From NCBI GenBank assembly GCA_963764685.1, contig CAVXTT010000016.1, positions 248,001-312,000 on the forward strand: a DNA stretch of 64,000 nucleotides. Direction: 5' to 3'. The position numbers and the translations under genes are program-made. Origin of the DNA: CAVXTT01 sp963764685. Lineage in GTDB: Bacteria > Bacteroidota > Ignavibacteria > Ignavibacteriales > Ignavibacteriaceae. Positions 54,554 through 62,982 of this stretch are shown one piece after another. Numbering within the stretch: the first letter of the stretch is position 1; every line of letters starts with the position of its first letter. Below the pieces are notes generated by a model. That model made no database searches. It had not been told where the DNA came from and saw only the letters and a program-made list of their open reading frames with translations.

Positions 54554-55047
54554 GCGCTAGTTCAGAATTAAATTACGCTTCCTGTAGCGTCTAAGTCTAT
54601 TTCATAATCGCTGCTCTGCAGCGTTCGTGATATTCGGTTATAAGACTTTCTCTTCCATTATTGAAGGTCAAAAGCACTTGCGAAACAAATCATTGAAACA
54701 GCCGGAACCTCTACCCAAACACCTCAGATGCCGAGTTTGTAGATTGAAAAACGTTCTGACACATTGTAAATGAATGTAGTTAGAGCTACCGATAAGTGCT
54801 CAGACCCTGATAGAGGGTCGTATTAATGGGATAGAAATGAGTTGCGCACCAACCAGGAAACATACGAACCCTGGAGTGGCGTTGAAAGATGCAGAGGCAG
54901 GACAATGATGGAATGAGATGCCTACAGCCTATTCGAATATCCAATTGTCACAAAGATCTTGCCAGGGAGAGGGGAGATCAGATGCTGCAGTAGCAACGAT
55001 GTCGCTGAGTTTTACAAATTGAACTATAATGGAAATTGCCACTCAGG
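54554..55047 (-). other. Unassigned stretch, probably remains of a minus-strand gene
   Basis: About 490 bases between the GT4 gene and the second GT9 gene without an open frame of useful length. On the minus strand the last part, ending at TAG 54597-54599, reads NNGRESLITEYHERCRAAIM, which has the composition of a real C-terminus, perhaps of a glycosyltransferase. Upstream pieces such as LSDIVATAASDLPSPWQD occur in another frame. I cannot name the family. The neighbouring GT9 gene shows the same kind of frame scatter. Confidence 0.35.
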
Positions 55048-56058
55048 CTAGGTGATCGACTGTTCTATCCTGGCAATAATATCTTCCGGTTTCAGCAGAA
55101 GCATACATTCGTGGTTATAAGGACACTCAAGTTTGTTGCAGATAATGCAGAACAGATCAGGAATATTTATGTAGGCGGAATTGGAGGAATAAGGACCGTG
55201 CGCAATAGGATTTGTAGGACCGAATATACCAAGTGTCGGAATACCAAAGGCCGCAGATATATGCATCGGTCCTGAGTCATTAGCAAGCACAACTGAACAA
55301 AGCTTTATCAGGGCCGCCATTTCGCGAAGAGTGGTGCAGGGAGCAAGTAACGGCATTGCCTTGCAAGATTTTTTATAATGTACTCAGCATCTTTTTCATC
55401 ACCCGGTCCCCATAATATCAAGAAATTTAGTATCGTAATTATCTATTCAGCGCTTTACATATTTCCACCCATTTGACAGCATCACATCTTTTTGAAGGCC
55501 ATCCTCCTGAAGGGATTATCCCAATGATCTTTCCTCCCCGGGAAATAATTTACTGAATGTCTCTTCAGCTTTTAGCATTTCTTCAGAGGAAATGCAGTAA
55601 TGTATTTTTTTATTTATGACCGGTACACCTAACGGCTCAAGGATTTTCAGATTATGCTCTGCTGAATGGTATTCTCCCCTGGCAGAAGTTGCTTTAATAT
55701 TGTACGCATATTTCCTTCCCCGGTATGCAAAGCCCGCCCTGTATTTTGCACCGGATAAAAATGTTATCTGCGCACTCCTCGGGTTTGACCAAAGATCCAG
55801 GATAAGATCATACTTTTCTTTCCTCAGTCGTAGTGCAACTTTCAGCGGGAATTCAGTCTTACCCATAGTAAGCACTTTTTCTACAAGAGGATTATTATAT
55901 AAAACAGGAGCAGCGAATCCTTCAGTAAGGTAATGAATTGAAGCGGAAGGGAAGTGACTTTTTAGGCTGTCAAGTATAATTGTCGAAAGTAAAATATCCC
56001 CAATGCCTCTCGGCTTAATACAGAGTATCTTTTTTACTTCTTCCCGGTTAATATTCAT
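55048..56058 (-). pseudogene. Second GT9 heptosyltransferase-like gene with several frame breaks
   Basis: First frame (56058-55516): VKKILCIKPRGIGDILLSTI, DLILDLWSNPRSAQITFLSG and KKIHYCISSEEMLKAEETFS. Then pieces in other frames: IIGIIPSGGWPSKRCDAVKW with VEICKALN, YDTKF, LILWGPGDEKDAEYIIKNLA, and finally MPLLAPCTTLREMAALIKLC with VVLANDSGPMHISAAFGIPT and IFGPTNPIAHGPYSS to the stop at 55048. Order and motifs are those of one complete GT9 glycosyltransferase (NDSGPMH and FGPTNP bind the nucleotide sugar). At least four frame changes lie between 55340 and 55530. It starts 13 bases after the polA stop. Confidence 0.75.
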
Positions 56059-56071
56059 CTATTTAATTTAA

Positions 56072-58831
56072 TTAATGTGCATCCAGCCAGTTATCCCCGG
56101 TACCTGTTTCCGCCTGGACGGGCACTTCAAGAGGAAGAGCAGTTTCCATTAAATTTTTAATAACAGGTATCAGATCATCAACTTCATCCTTATGCGCATC
56201 AAATACAAGCTCATCGTGTACCTGCAGAACCATCTTTGTTTTTGCTTTTCGCTTTATAAGTTCGTGATGGATATTTATCATTGCAAGCTTTATCATATCG
56301 GCAGCCAGCCCCTGTATCGGCATATTTATCGCCACCCTTTCTTCAAACTGCTTTACTATCCTGTTGCTGCTGTTGATATTCCTTAGATATCTTCTTCTAC
56401 CGGTCAATGTTTCGGCATAACCCTTTTCACGGGCACGCATAATCGATTCATCCATAAATCTTTTCACGCGTCCGAAAGTTCTAAAGTAGGTATCAATTAT
56501 TTCTTTTGCGTGCGACTGTGTAATTCCTAACCTTGTCTTTAATCCGAATGGTCCAAGTCCGTAAAGCACACCGAAATTAACTTCCTTGGCGCGGCGTCTC
56601 ATTTCAGTAGTAACATCTTCCTTATCAACCATAAAAACAAGCGCTGCCGTTCTACGGTGGATATCCTCCTGCATCCTGAAAGCCTCAGTCAGGGTTTCAT
56701 CTTTACACAGGGAAGCGAGTATCCTTAATTCTATCTGACTATAATCGGCACTCAGGATCACGTGATCTTTATCCCGCGGGACAAACGCTCTTCTTATTTC
56801 CTTCCCCAATTCTGTCCTTATAGGTATATTCTGAAGATTAGGATCGTTGCTTGATAATCTTCCGGTGGAAGCAACTGTCTGGTTAAAGCTCGTATGGATC
56901 CTGTCTGTTTTCGGGTTTATAAGATTCGGAAGGGAGTCGGTATAAGTAGATTTTAATTTAGCAACCTGCCTGAAGTCGAGAATAAGATCAATAACATCGT
57001 GCTCACCGCGCAGAAACTCAAGCGATTTAGCATCAGTTGAGAATCCTGTCTTGTTTTTTTTACCCGATCTTAATCCCAGCTTATCAAAAAGCACTTTCTG
57101 AAGCTGCTGGGGTGAATTGATATTGAACTCCTCACCGCAGCAGTTATAGATCTTCATTGTTAGATCTTCCATCATAACCTGCAGATCGCTGCTGAAGGCG
57201 CGCAGGGCTCCAACGTCTATCTTTATTCCGCTTCTTTCCATATCTTCAAGGACAGGTACAAGCGGGAATTCAATTTCAAAAGCTACTTTGGTCAGCTCTT
57301 CTTTCTCAATCTCCTTACTCAGAATATTATAAAGCTTATATGTTATATCGGCATCTTCGCAGGCATAACAGGAAAGGGCATTGATCTCGACATCGAACAT
57401 TAAGGAAGAATCTTTTTTCTTTCCGATAAGTTCTGAAAGGGGGATAGGCTTATAACCCAGGTACTTCTGAGAGAGCTCATCCATTCCGTGTTTCTGATCA
57501 GGATCCAGCAAATAACTTGCAAGCATTGTATCGAAATAAAAATTATTTACTTCAATGCCGCAGCTTCTTAATGAGCAGATATCAAACTTGGCATTCTGGC
57601 ATACCTTCTTAATATTACTATTTCCGAATACCGGTTTGAATATCCTGACAAATTCACTTAACGGAAGCCTGTCCTTAAGCTTTGTAAAATAATCTTCACC
57701 CTCCTTAAAAGAGTTAACTGCAACAAAGTAACCCTCATCAGGTTTGGTGGAAAAAGAAGCACCGGCTAGTTTCTGCTTATATGAGCTGAGGGAATCTGTC
57801 TCGGTATCGAATACAAAAAGCTCAACTGATGAAAGTCTCCCAGCAAGTTCTTCAGCGGCGGCAGTATCGGTAATAAGCACATACTTTACTTTTTCTTTAT
57901 CATAGCCGGTAAAGTTTTTCATCTGCTCTTCAATTACTTCGGGTTCCTTTTCGGGTCTGTAGTAATTGAGGAGCCTGCTGTAAAGATTAGTAAATTCAAG
58001 CTCTACAAAGAACTTTCTCAGCTTATCGAAATCAGGCTGGCAGAACCTTGCCTTCTCGAAATCAAAATCAAGAGGAACAAGACAGTGTATTGTTGCAAGC
58101 TCCTTTGAAATAAATGCATTATTCTTTCCGGAGATAAGTTTATTTCTAAGTCCCTCTTTGTCGATCTCATTTATATGATCATACAGATTTTCAATAGTGC
58201 CGTATTTTTGAATAAGCGGAACTGCAGTTTTAGGACCTATGCCGGCAACACCGGGAATGGCATCTGAAGAATCCCCGATCAGTGCAAGATAATCCACCAT
58301 CTGTTTAGGTTCAAAACCAAACTCATCCAGCATCCTCTGCCGATCGTAATAAAGAATATCCTCTGCGCTTTTTCCGGGGCGTACTATTTTAACTTTATCC
58401 GTAATAAGCTGGTTAAAATCTTTATCGGGAGTAATGACAAATGATTCCAGACCTTTTTCTTCAGCCTTACAAACGGCGGTACCGATAATATCATCTGCCT
58501 CATACCTGCTGAGAATATAGAGGGGGATCTTCATTGCATCGATAACTTCTTTAATTCTTTTGATCTGGGGGATCATATCATCCGGCATTTCCGAGCGGGT
58601 AGATTTGTAATCCTCATAAAGCTCGTGCCTGAAAGTTTTATCCTTGGAATCAAAGGCAACTGCAACATAATCAGGACGCGTGTCCTCAAGTATTTTTATA
58701 AATTGAGTCAGGAAACCAAACACTGCAGATGTCGGCTCCCCCTTGCTCGTTTTCAATGGTCTGGCAATGAACGCAAAATAAGCCTTATAAGCCAGCGCCA
58801 TTGCATCAATTATTACAAATTTCTGAGACAT
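56072..58831 (-). CDS. polA: DNA polymerase I
   Basis: A 919-residue protein with all three domains. Residues 1-290: 5'-3' exonuclease (VAVAFDSKDKTFRHELYEDY, YEADDIIGTAV, GDSSDAIPGVAGIGPKTAVP). Residues about 315-490: 3'-5' proofreading domain with all three exo motifs intact (FVFDTETDS, NAKFDICSL, YACEDADITYKL). Residues about 530-919: polymerase motifs A (LSADYSQIELRILASL), B (RRRAKEVNFGVLYGLGPFG) and C (VLQVHDELVFDAH). Replication repair and Okazaki fragment processing. The gene is uninterrupted, in contrast to the genes directly downstream. Confidence 0.97.
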   Translation of the reverse strand: MSQKFVIIDAMALAYKAYFAFIARPLKTSKGEPTSAVFGFLTQFIKILEDTRPDYVAVAFDSKDKTFRHELYEDYKSTRSEMPDDMIPQIKRIKEVIDAMKIPLYILSRYEADDIIGTAVCKAEEKGLESFVITPDKDFNQLITDKVKIVRPGKSAEDILYYDRQRMLDEFGFEPKQMVDYLALIGDSSDAIPGVAGIGPKTAVPLIQKYGTIENLYDHINEIDKEGLRNKLISGKNNAFISKELATIHCLVPLDFDFEKARFCQPDFDKLRKFFVELEFTNLYSRLLNYYRPEKEPEVIEEQMKNFTGYDKEKVKYVLITDTAAAEELAGRLSSVELFVFDTETDSLSSYKQKLAGASFSTKPDEGYFVAVNSFKEGEDYFTKLKDRLPLSEFVRIFKPVFGNSNIKKVCQNAKFDICSLRSCGIEVNNFYFDTMLASYLLDPDQKHGMDELSQKYLGYKPIPLSELIGKKKDSSLMFDVEINALSCYACEDADITYKLYNILSKEIEKEELTKVAFEIEFPLVPVLEDMERSGIKIDVGALRAFSSDLQVMMEDLTMKIYNCCGEEFNINSPQQLQKVLFDKLGLRSGKKNKTGFSTDAKSLEFLRGEHDVIDLILDFRQVAKLKSTYTDSLPNLINPKTDRIHTSFNQTVASTGRLSSNDPNLQNIPIRTELGKEIRRAFVPRDKDHVILSADYSQIELRILASLCKDETLTEAFRMQEDIHRRTAALVFMVDKEDVTTEMRRRAKEVNFGVLYGLGPFGLKTRLGITQSHAKEIIDTYFRTFGRVKRFMDESIMRAREKGYAETLTGRRRYLRNINSSNRIVKQFEERVAINMPIQGLAADMIKLAMINIHHELIKRKAKTKMVLQVHDELVFDAHKDEVDDLIPVIKNLMETALPLEVPVQAETGTGDNWLDAH

Positions 58832-58998
58832 TTAATAAAAATTAGTTTTAATTACTCAAAATAGAAATACGTGGGCTAAGATGAAACTGAATTAAACAGG
58901 GGGAGAGGGATCGATAGAAGGATAATTGAATAAAGATCACTTATGAATGGATGAATGGATGATTAGCCTGCCCGCCTCTGGAGGGGATGAATAAATAT

Positions 58999-59037
58999 CG
59001 TCATTGCGAAGGAGTCTTCGACTGAAGCAATCTCACG
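58999..59037. repeat. Dispersed CATTGCGA / GAAGCAATC repeat, copy 1
   Basis: CGTCATTGCGAAGGAGTCTT followed by CGACTGAAGCAATCTCACGC. This matches the widely seen intergenic element GTCATTGCGAGGAGx(n)CGAAGCAATC. A second, shorter copy lies at 60833-60866 on the other side of the insertion sequence. Confidence 0.7.
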
Positions 59038-59050
59038 CTCCATTCCGAGA

Positions 59051-59313
59051 GGGAATAGACCTTCAAAAGATTTTACGCAATTCGGGAAGGACAGGTCAAC
59101 TTCGCAATACCAGCGAATTATTTATTTAGGGTTGACCTGTCCGTACATAGCTTTTCTTTTTTATTGATTTCTCAATTAATTAGAATATTTAAAGAAAAGA
59201 AAAATTCTGTAGGGATAGGTGTCGCGATTGCGGATAAAAAGGTAATAATTGCTAACGCCACCTGTCCTTTCCTGACAGGGAATAGATCTTCAAAAGATTT
59301 TACACAATTCGGG
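59051..59313. repeat. 36-bp imperfect direct repeat
   Basis: 59051-59086 and 59278-59313 share 34 of 36 bases (GGGAATAGAYCTTCAAAAGA then TTTTACRCAATTCGGG). The intervening 190 bases include the 12-bp inverted repeat at 59089-59142. This suggests that the region grew by duplication of small mobile or repetitive pieces. Confidence 0.75.
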
Positions 59314-59365
59314 TTTAATAAAATCTTTTTATCAGCAAATTATAAAGATTTGGCTGCTAACCCTG

Positions 59366-59458
59366 ATACAATCCTGAAGTAATCCTGATGTAATCCTCAA
59401 GATTGGTCAAATGTGAGGATTAGATGAGGATTAGATCAGGATTAGATGAGGATTAGAT
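59366..59458. repeat. Inverted pair of 11-mer tandem arrays
   Basis: Left arm 59366-59398: ATACAATCCTG, AAGTAATCCTG, ATGTAATCCTC. Right arm 59415-59458: GAGGATTAGAT, GAGGATTAGAT, CAGGATTAGAT, GAGGATTAGAT. The right unit is the reverse complement of the left unit with one base changed (ATCTAATCCTC against ATGTAATCCTC). A 16-base loop separates the arms. Confidence 0.88.
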
Positions 59459-59729
59459 ACCATTTGCTTATATTATGATTTATTGATTTTTGATCAAAAA
59501 ATGCACAATTTTTTTAGAATTATTTTTGTTTTGAAAGGCTGCATGCCTTCCATAATGGTAGAATATGATGGTCAGGGGACTGTCTGTTATCGCACTGCCT
59601 GCCCTTATGGCTTCGATACATTCCTTTGGAACACCCACGCCAAAGGCGGGCAGGTCAGCCACCGGGCTAGGATTCTTTATGAAAGAGAAAGAAAGGTCAC
59701 TGAGTATTTTCGAGCCTACCCGCCGGCAG

Positions 59730-60761
59730 TGTAATTCTTCAATATTTCGGTAACACTGGAGTTATCTTTAAACTGATAATCTGGTGTTATTATGAACAGT
59801 TCTACAATCCAGACCATGACAGCAAAATGGTTAACCATTTTGCGCGATTATGAAAAAATTAAGACTGGTAACTGTCCACATTTCAAAACAGTGAACGAAC
59901 TCTGTCAAGTTCACCATATCCATAGAAAAGACATCAGAAAATATTATGAACGCTGGATTAAATCAGGAAGAAGCCAGTCAGCTCTTCTGCCTGAGAAGCG
60001 GGGCCCAAAGTCTGGAAAACATAAACTACTTACTAAAGATCAGGAACGACTTATAATCAAGATCCACCGACGACTGGGGGCTAATGAATTTGAGATATTT
60101 CATTTAATGGAGAATAAATTCAATCTTCACCCATCAGTCTCCACTATCTATAGAACATTTAAACGTTACCCTCTGAACAAAGTCCGTAAGGAAAAAGTTA
60201 AACGATATGTAAAACGATACCCCGGTGAACTGCTGCATGCCGATACATATCGTTTGGCTAAAGCCATGATGCTGGACCGTAAAGCTTATTACCTCTTTGG
60301 AATAATAGATGATTACAGCCGTTTAGCCTTTATTGAAGTGATCAAAAATATCAATGCTGCCGAGGTAACCAAAGCTTTTTATCATTCAGTACGATTTTTC
60401 CTTGCTCACGGTGTACAGCCAGAAAAGATTATGACTGATAATGGTATTGAGTTCACTGCATTTACATCACAAAAGGCTAAAAGAACTCATTTCTTTGAAA
60501 CAATGCTTAATATTGTAGGTATCGATCATACCTATACTAAACCATATCATCCACAATCTAATGGCAAAATTGAACGATTTTGGAAAATACTTCGCCAGGA
60601 ATGCTTGATCCATTTGAACTTTGGACAAACTTTAGATACTTTAACTACTGAACTGAATGCCTTCCTTTATTACTATAATTATGAGAGAAGGCATGGTGCT
60701 TTAAATTATTCAACTCCTTTAGACCGCCTTATGGTTGTTACCGAATTGCTGAAGTAGTACA
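59730..60761 (+). mobile_element. IS481-type insertion sequence, complete
   Basis: 1032 bp bounded by TGTA...TACA. The left end TGTAATTCTTCAATATTTCG and the right end read inward (TGTACTACTTCAGCAATTCG) continue into GGTAACA; about 21 of 27 bases agree. Directly outside both ends is the same 10-bp sequence CCGCCGGCAG (59720-59729 and 60762-60771), as expected for a target-site duplication. One transposase gene fills the element, and its stop lies inside the right terminal repeat. The preserved ends and duplication suggest a recent or still active insertion. Confidence 0.8.
59792..60757 (+). CDS. IS481-family DDE transposase
   Basis: A 321-residue intact transposase. N-terminal helix-turn-helix (about 35-110, KTVNELCQVHHIHRKDIRKY), then an rve integrase core with the DDE residues: D in GELLHADTYRLAKAM, D in KIMTDNGIEFTAF, E in HPQSNGKIERFWKILRQECL (35 residues between the latter two is usual for this fold). 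C-terminal NAFLYYYNYERRHGALNYST is typical of IS481/IS3-type transposases. The ATG is 62 bases inside the left terminal repeat. Confidence 0.92.
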   Translation: MNSSTIQTMTAKWLTILRDYEKIKTGNCPHFKTVNELCQVHHIHRKDIRKYYERWIKSGRSQSALLPEKRGPKSGKHKLLTKDQERLIIKIHRRLGANEFEIFHLMENKFNLHPSVSTIYRTFKRYPLNKVRKEKVKRYVKRYPGELLHADTYRLAKAMMLDRKAYYLFGIIDDYSRLAFIEVIKNINAAEVTKAFYHSVRFFLAHGVQPEKIMTDNGIEFTAFTSQKAKRTHFFETMLNIVGIDHTYTKPYHPQSNGKIERFWKILRQECLIHLNFGQTLDTLTTELNAFLYYYNYERRHGALNYSTPLDRLMVVTELLK

Positions 60762-60771
60762 CCGCCGGCAG

Positions 60772-61308
60772 GCAGGTCGAGAAAATGTATCCCGAAGGGA
60801 CAGGTCGAAGTGACCGGGTAGTGGCGATAAGGCGTCATTAGTAGGAGTCTTCGACGAAGCAATCCCCAATGCATTGACCCTTAAGAATTCAGGACATCGT
60901 TTTCTTCCGAATAACCACATAACCTGATCAAACTCCGTTAGGAGTTTCATATCTGTAGAAAAACCAACAAACAAAAACATTTCAACTCCGTAGGAGTTGC
61001 ATTCCCGTAAACGATACAATCAAGGACAGGCCGCTTCGCAATTCAGGGTGGGCGATTATTCAGGCCGGCCTATCCGTAGGATATCTTTTGTTTTCTTGCT
61101 AAGGTTCATCTTTCTTTGTAATATATACCCTGAAGGATTTTCTAATCCAAATTTTATGGAGACAGAATGAATAAAATACCCTTCCACGGAAAACACTCCA
61201 TCCCCTTAATGGAGAATAAATATCTAACCAAACTACTCTTGTTCTTTCAATTAATTTTTATTTGCTGGTTTAATACTTAACTATTGACATCTATTCCCAT
61301 GGTATATT
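60772..61308. other. Intergenic stretch with dispersed repeats
   Basis: About 540 bases with no gene seen. Contains a second GTCATTA...GGAGTCTTCGACGAAGCAATC repeat copy (60833-60866), a paired ACTCCGTTAGGAGTTTCATA / ACTCCGTAGGAGTTGCAT element (60930-61001), of a kind that I have seen described as dispersed repeats in related phyla, and GGACAGG motifs shared with the other side of the insertion sequence. The right part is the AT-rich leader of the 61309 gene. Confidence 0.5.
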
Positions 61309-62955
61309 ATGATTAAATACTTCTTTGCGCTTTTTCTTACATTAAGCACAAGTATGATTTTTTCTCAAACTCCTAATTTTATTCCTTATGAGCACTGGAA
61401 AGTAAGCGGATATGGTATAGCAGAACATGTAGATGTTCATGATCTGAATAAAGATGGCATGCAAGATATTGTAGTGGGAAACTGGAACGATACATATGTT
61501 TACTTTGGCGGAGCAGGGATACTGGATTCAACAGCCGATATAGTTTACTCAGGCAGATTACTTGCGGTGTGTGACTATAACGGTGATTCTTTTAAAGATC
61601 TCATTGCAATGCATTTTACAAACTATGACAGCAGCAGGTGGGATTATGACGGAGAGATATTGTTTTACTGGGGGAGTTATACAAATGAACTTTCTATTGA
61701 TACCATTGCAGATTATTCTATACCATTACCAACATTATATCCTTTAAGAGAGGGCTTCTGCAATTCAATAAAGAGACAATCCGTGGAATCAGGAGATTTC
61801 AATGGTGATGATAAATATGATATAGTCATTAGTTCCCGAGATGCTCCACTCGGAAGTAGCTATGGGAAAATTTATATATATATGGGTAACGAAACTCCCC
61901 CGGATACTGCCACTTTTGCAATCAGCGGAAAATTTATTCCGGGACAACCACTCATTCGTGATTATGGTTATTATTTTCAGGTGGGAAATATAAATGGAGA
62001 TAGTTATGATGATTTGCTTTTAAGTTCTACTGTACGTAAGATACCTCCTGTTCCTAATCCTACAGACAGTTTAGATGTTTTACATGTTTATCTTGGAAGT
62101 GATAATTTTCAGTTTGTTGAAGGGGGTGAAACAATTAGATATGAGTCGAGAGTTGAAAGTAGTATTTATTCGTATGGCTGGTTCAAAAAAGAATTTTCGA
62201 TGTGGGATATAAACGGAGATGGTTACAGTGATCTTATACTGAGTCATTGGTATAAGGATTCCACTAGTCATGTTCATTTTGGATCTGAATCTGTAATTGA
62301 TACTATTCCATCTTTTTTTATAACAGACCCCGATACCACACGAGAGGATCTCATTGTTGGCCCAATGGGGCATAATATTGGAGATTTTAATGATGATGGT
62401 TATGATGATTTTGTCTTGTATCATTCTTATCCTTCTTCATTTAGTCTTCATTTGGGCGGTCCCTACTTCAGTAATGAAAACCCTTATGGTTTAAGAGGAT
62501 TATTGGAAGCTTGTATTGCCTTTCCACTCAAAGCAATGGCTTGTGGTGATCAGAGCGGGGACGGAGTTCAAGATTTTGTAACGATCTCTCCCTGTGGCAG
62601 GTTAGGCGAGGGATATGTATTAATATTCAGGGGAAATCCTAATATTGTTACTGTTATCAGCGAATACATCTCCTCCGAAGGAAACACATTTCGGCTACTG
62701 CAAAATTACCCTAATCCATTTAACCCAAGTACAAAAATTAACTACCAACTATCCCAAAGCAGTAATATAACGCTAAAAATATATGATATATTAGGGAAAG
62801 AAATCTCAATCCTGGTAAACGAGCAAAAGCCACCAGGTTTATATCAAATTGAATTTGACGCCTCATACTATAATCTATCCTCTGGAGTCTATTTCTGTGA
62901 ACTAAAAATTAAAAACGGTTCTTCCGAAAGAATAAAGATGATTTTTCTTAAATAA
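61309..62955 (+). CDS. T9SS-secreted FG-GAP/VCBS repeat protein
   Basis: A 548-residue protein with signal peptide (FFALFLTLSTSMIFSQTP) and about six FG-GAP units carrying calcium-binding DxNxDGxxD loops: VHDLNKDGMQDIVVGNWND, GDFNGDDKYDIVISS, NINGDSYDDLLLSS, WDINGDGYSDLILSHW, GDFNDDGYDDFVLYH. This is an integrin-alpha-like propeller. The C-terminal sorting domain starts LLQNYPNPFNPSTKINYQ and ends RIKMIFLK; it differs clearly in codon choice and sequence from the 18-25 kb group, so it may have a separate origin. Surface adhesion is a possible role. Confidence 0.85.
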   Translation: MIKYFFALFLTLSTSMIFSQTPNFIPYEHWKVSGYGIAEHVDVHDLNKDGMQDIVVGNWNDTYVYFGGAGILDSTADIVYSGRLLAVCDYNGDSFKDLIAMHFTNYDSSRWDYDGEILFYWGSYTNELSIDTIADYSIPLPTLYPLREGFCNSIKRQSVESGDFNGDDKYDIVISSRDAPLGSSYGKIYIYMGNETPPDTATFAISGKFIPGQPLIRDYGYYFQVGNINGDSYDDLLLSSTVRKIPPVPNPTDSLDVLHVYLGSDNFQFVEGGETIRYESRVESSIYSYGWFKKEFSMWDINGDGYSDLILSHWYKDSTSHVHFGSESVIDTIPSFFITDPDTTREDLIVGPMGHNIGDFNDDGYDDFVLYHSYPSSFSLHLGGPYFSNENPYGLRGLLEACIAFPLKAMACGDQSGDGVQDFVTISPCGRLGEGYVLIFRGNPNIVTVISEYISSEGNTFRLLQNYPNPFNPSTKINYQLSQSSNITLKIYDILGKEISILVNEQKPPGLYQIEFDASYYNLSSGVYFCELKIKNGSSERIKMIFLK

Positions 62956-62982
62956 AAATGTTTCATAATAAACGGGGTTCTA

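Larger units (their letters stand above)
58832..59719. other. Gene-poor stretch of dispersed repeats
   Basis: About 890 bases upstream of polA without a convincing gene. It holds a palindromic CATTGCGA...GAAGCAATC element (58999-59037), a 36-bp direct repeat (59051 and 59278), a 12-bp inverted repeat GGACAGGTCAAC/GTTGACCTGTCC (59089-59142) and the 11-mer hairpin at 59366. A frame of 72 codons at 59164 and a minus-strand frame of 60 codons at 59480-59662 (ADLPAFGVGVPKECIEAIR) lie inside repeats and are probably not genes. Confidence 0.5.

Noticed and set aside
59480..59662. Minus-strand ORF of 60 codons (PAFGVGVPKECIEAIR)
   Set aside because: Looks coding at first, but it lies in the dispersed-repeat stretch, has no ribosome-binding site and matches no family that I know; more likely part of a repeat.
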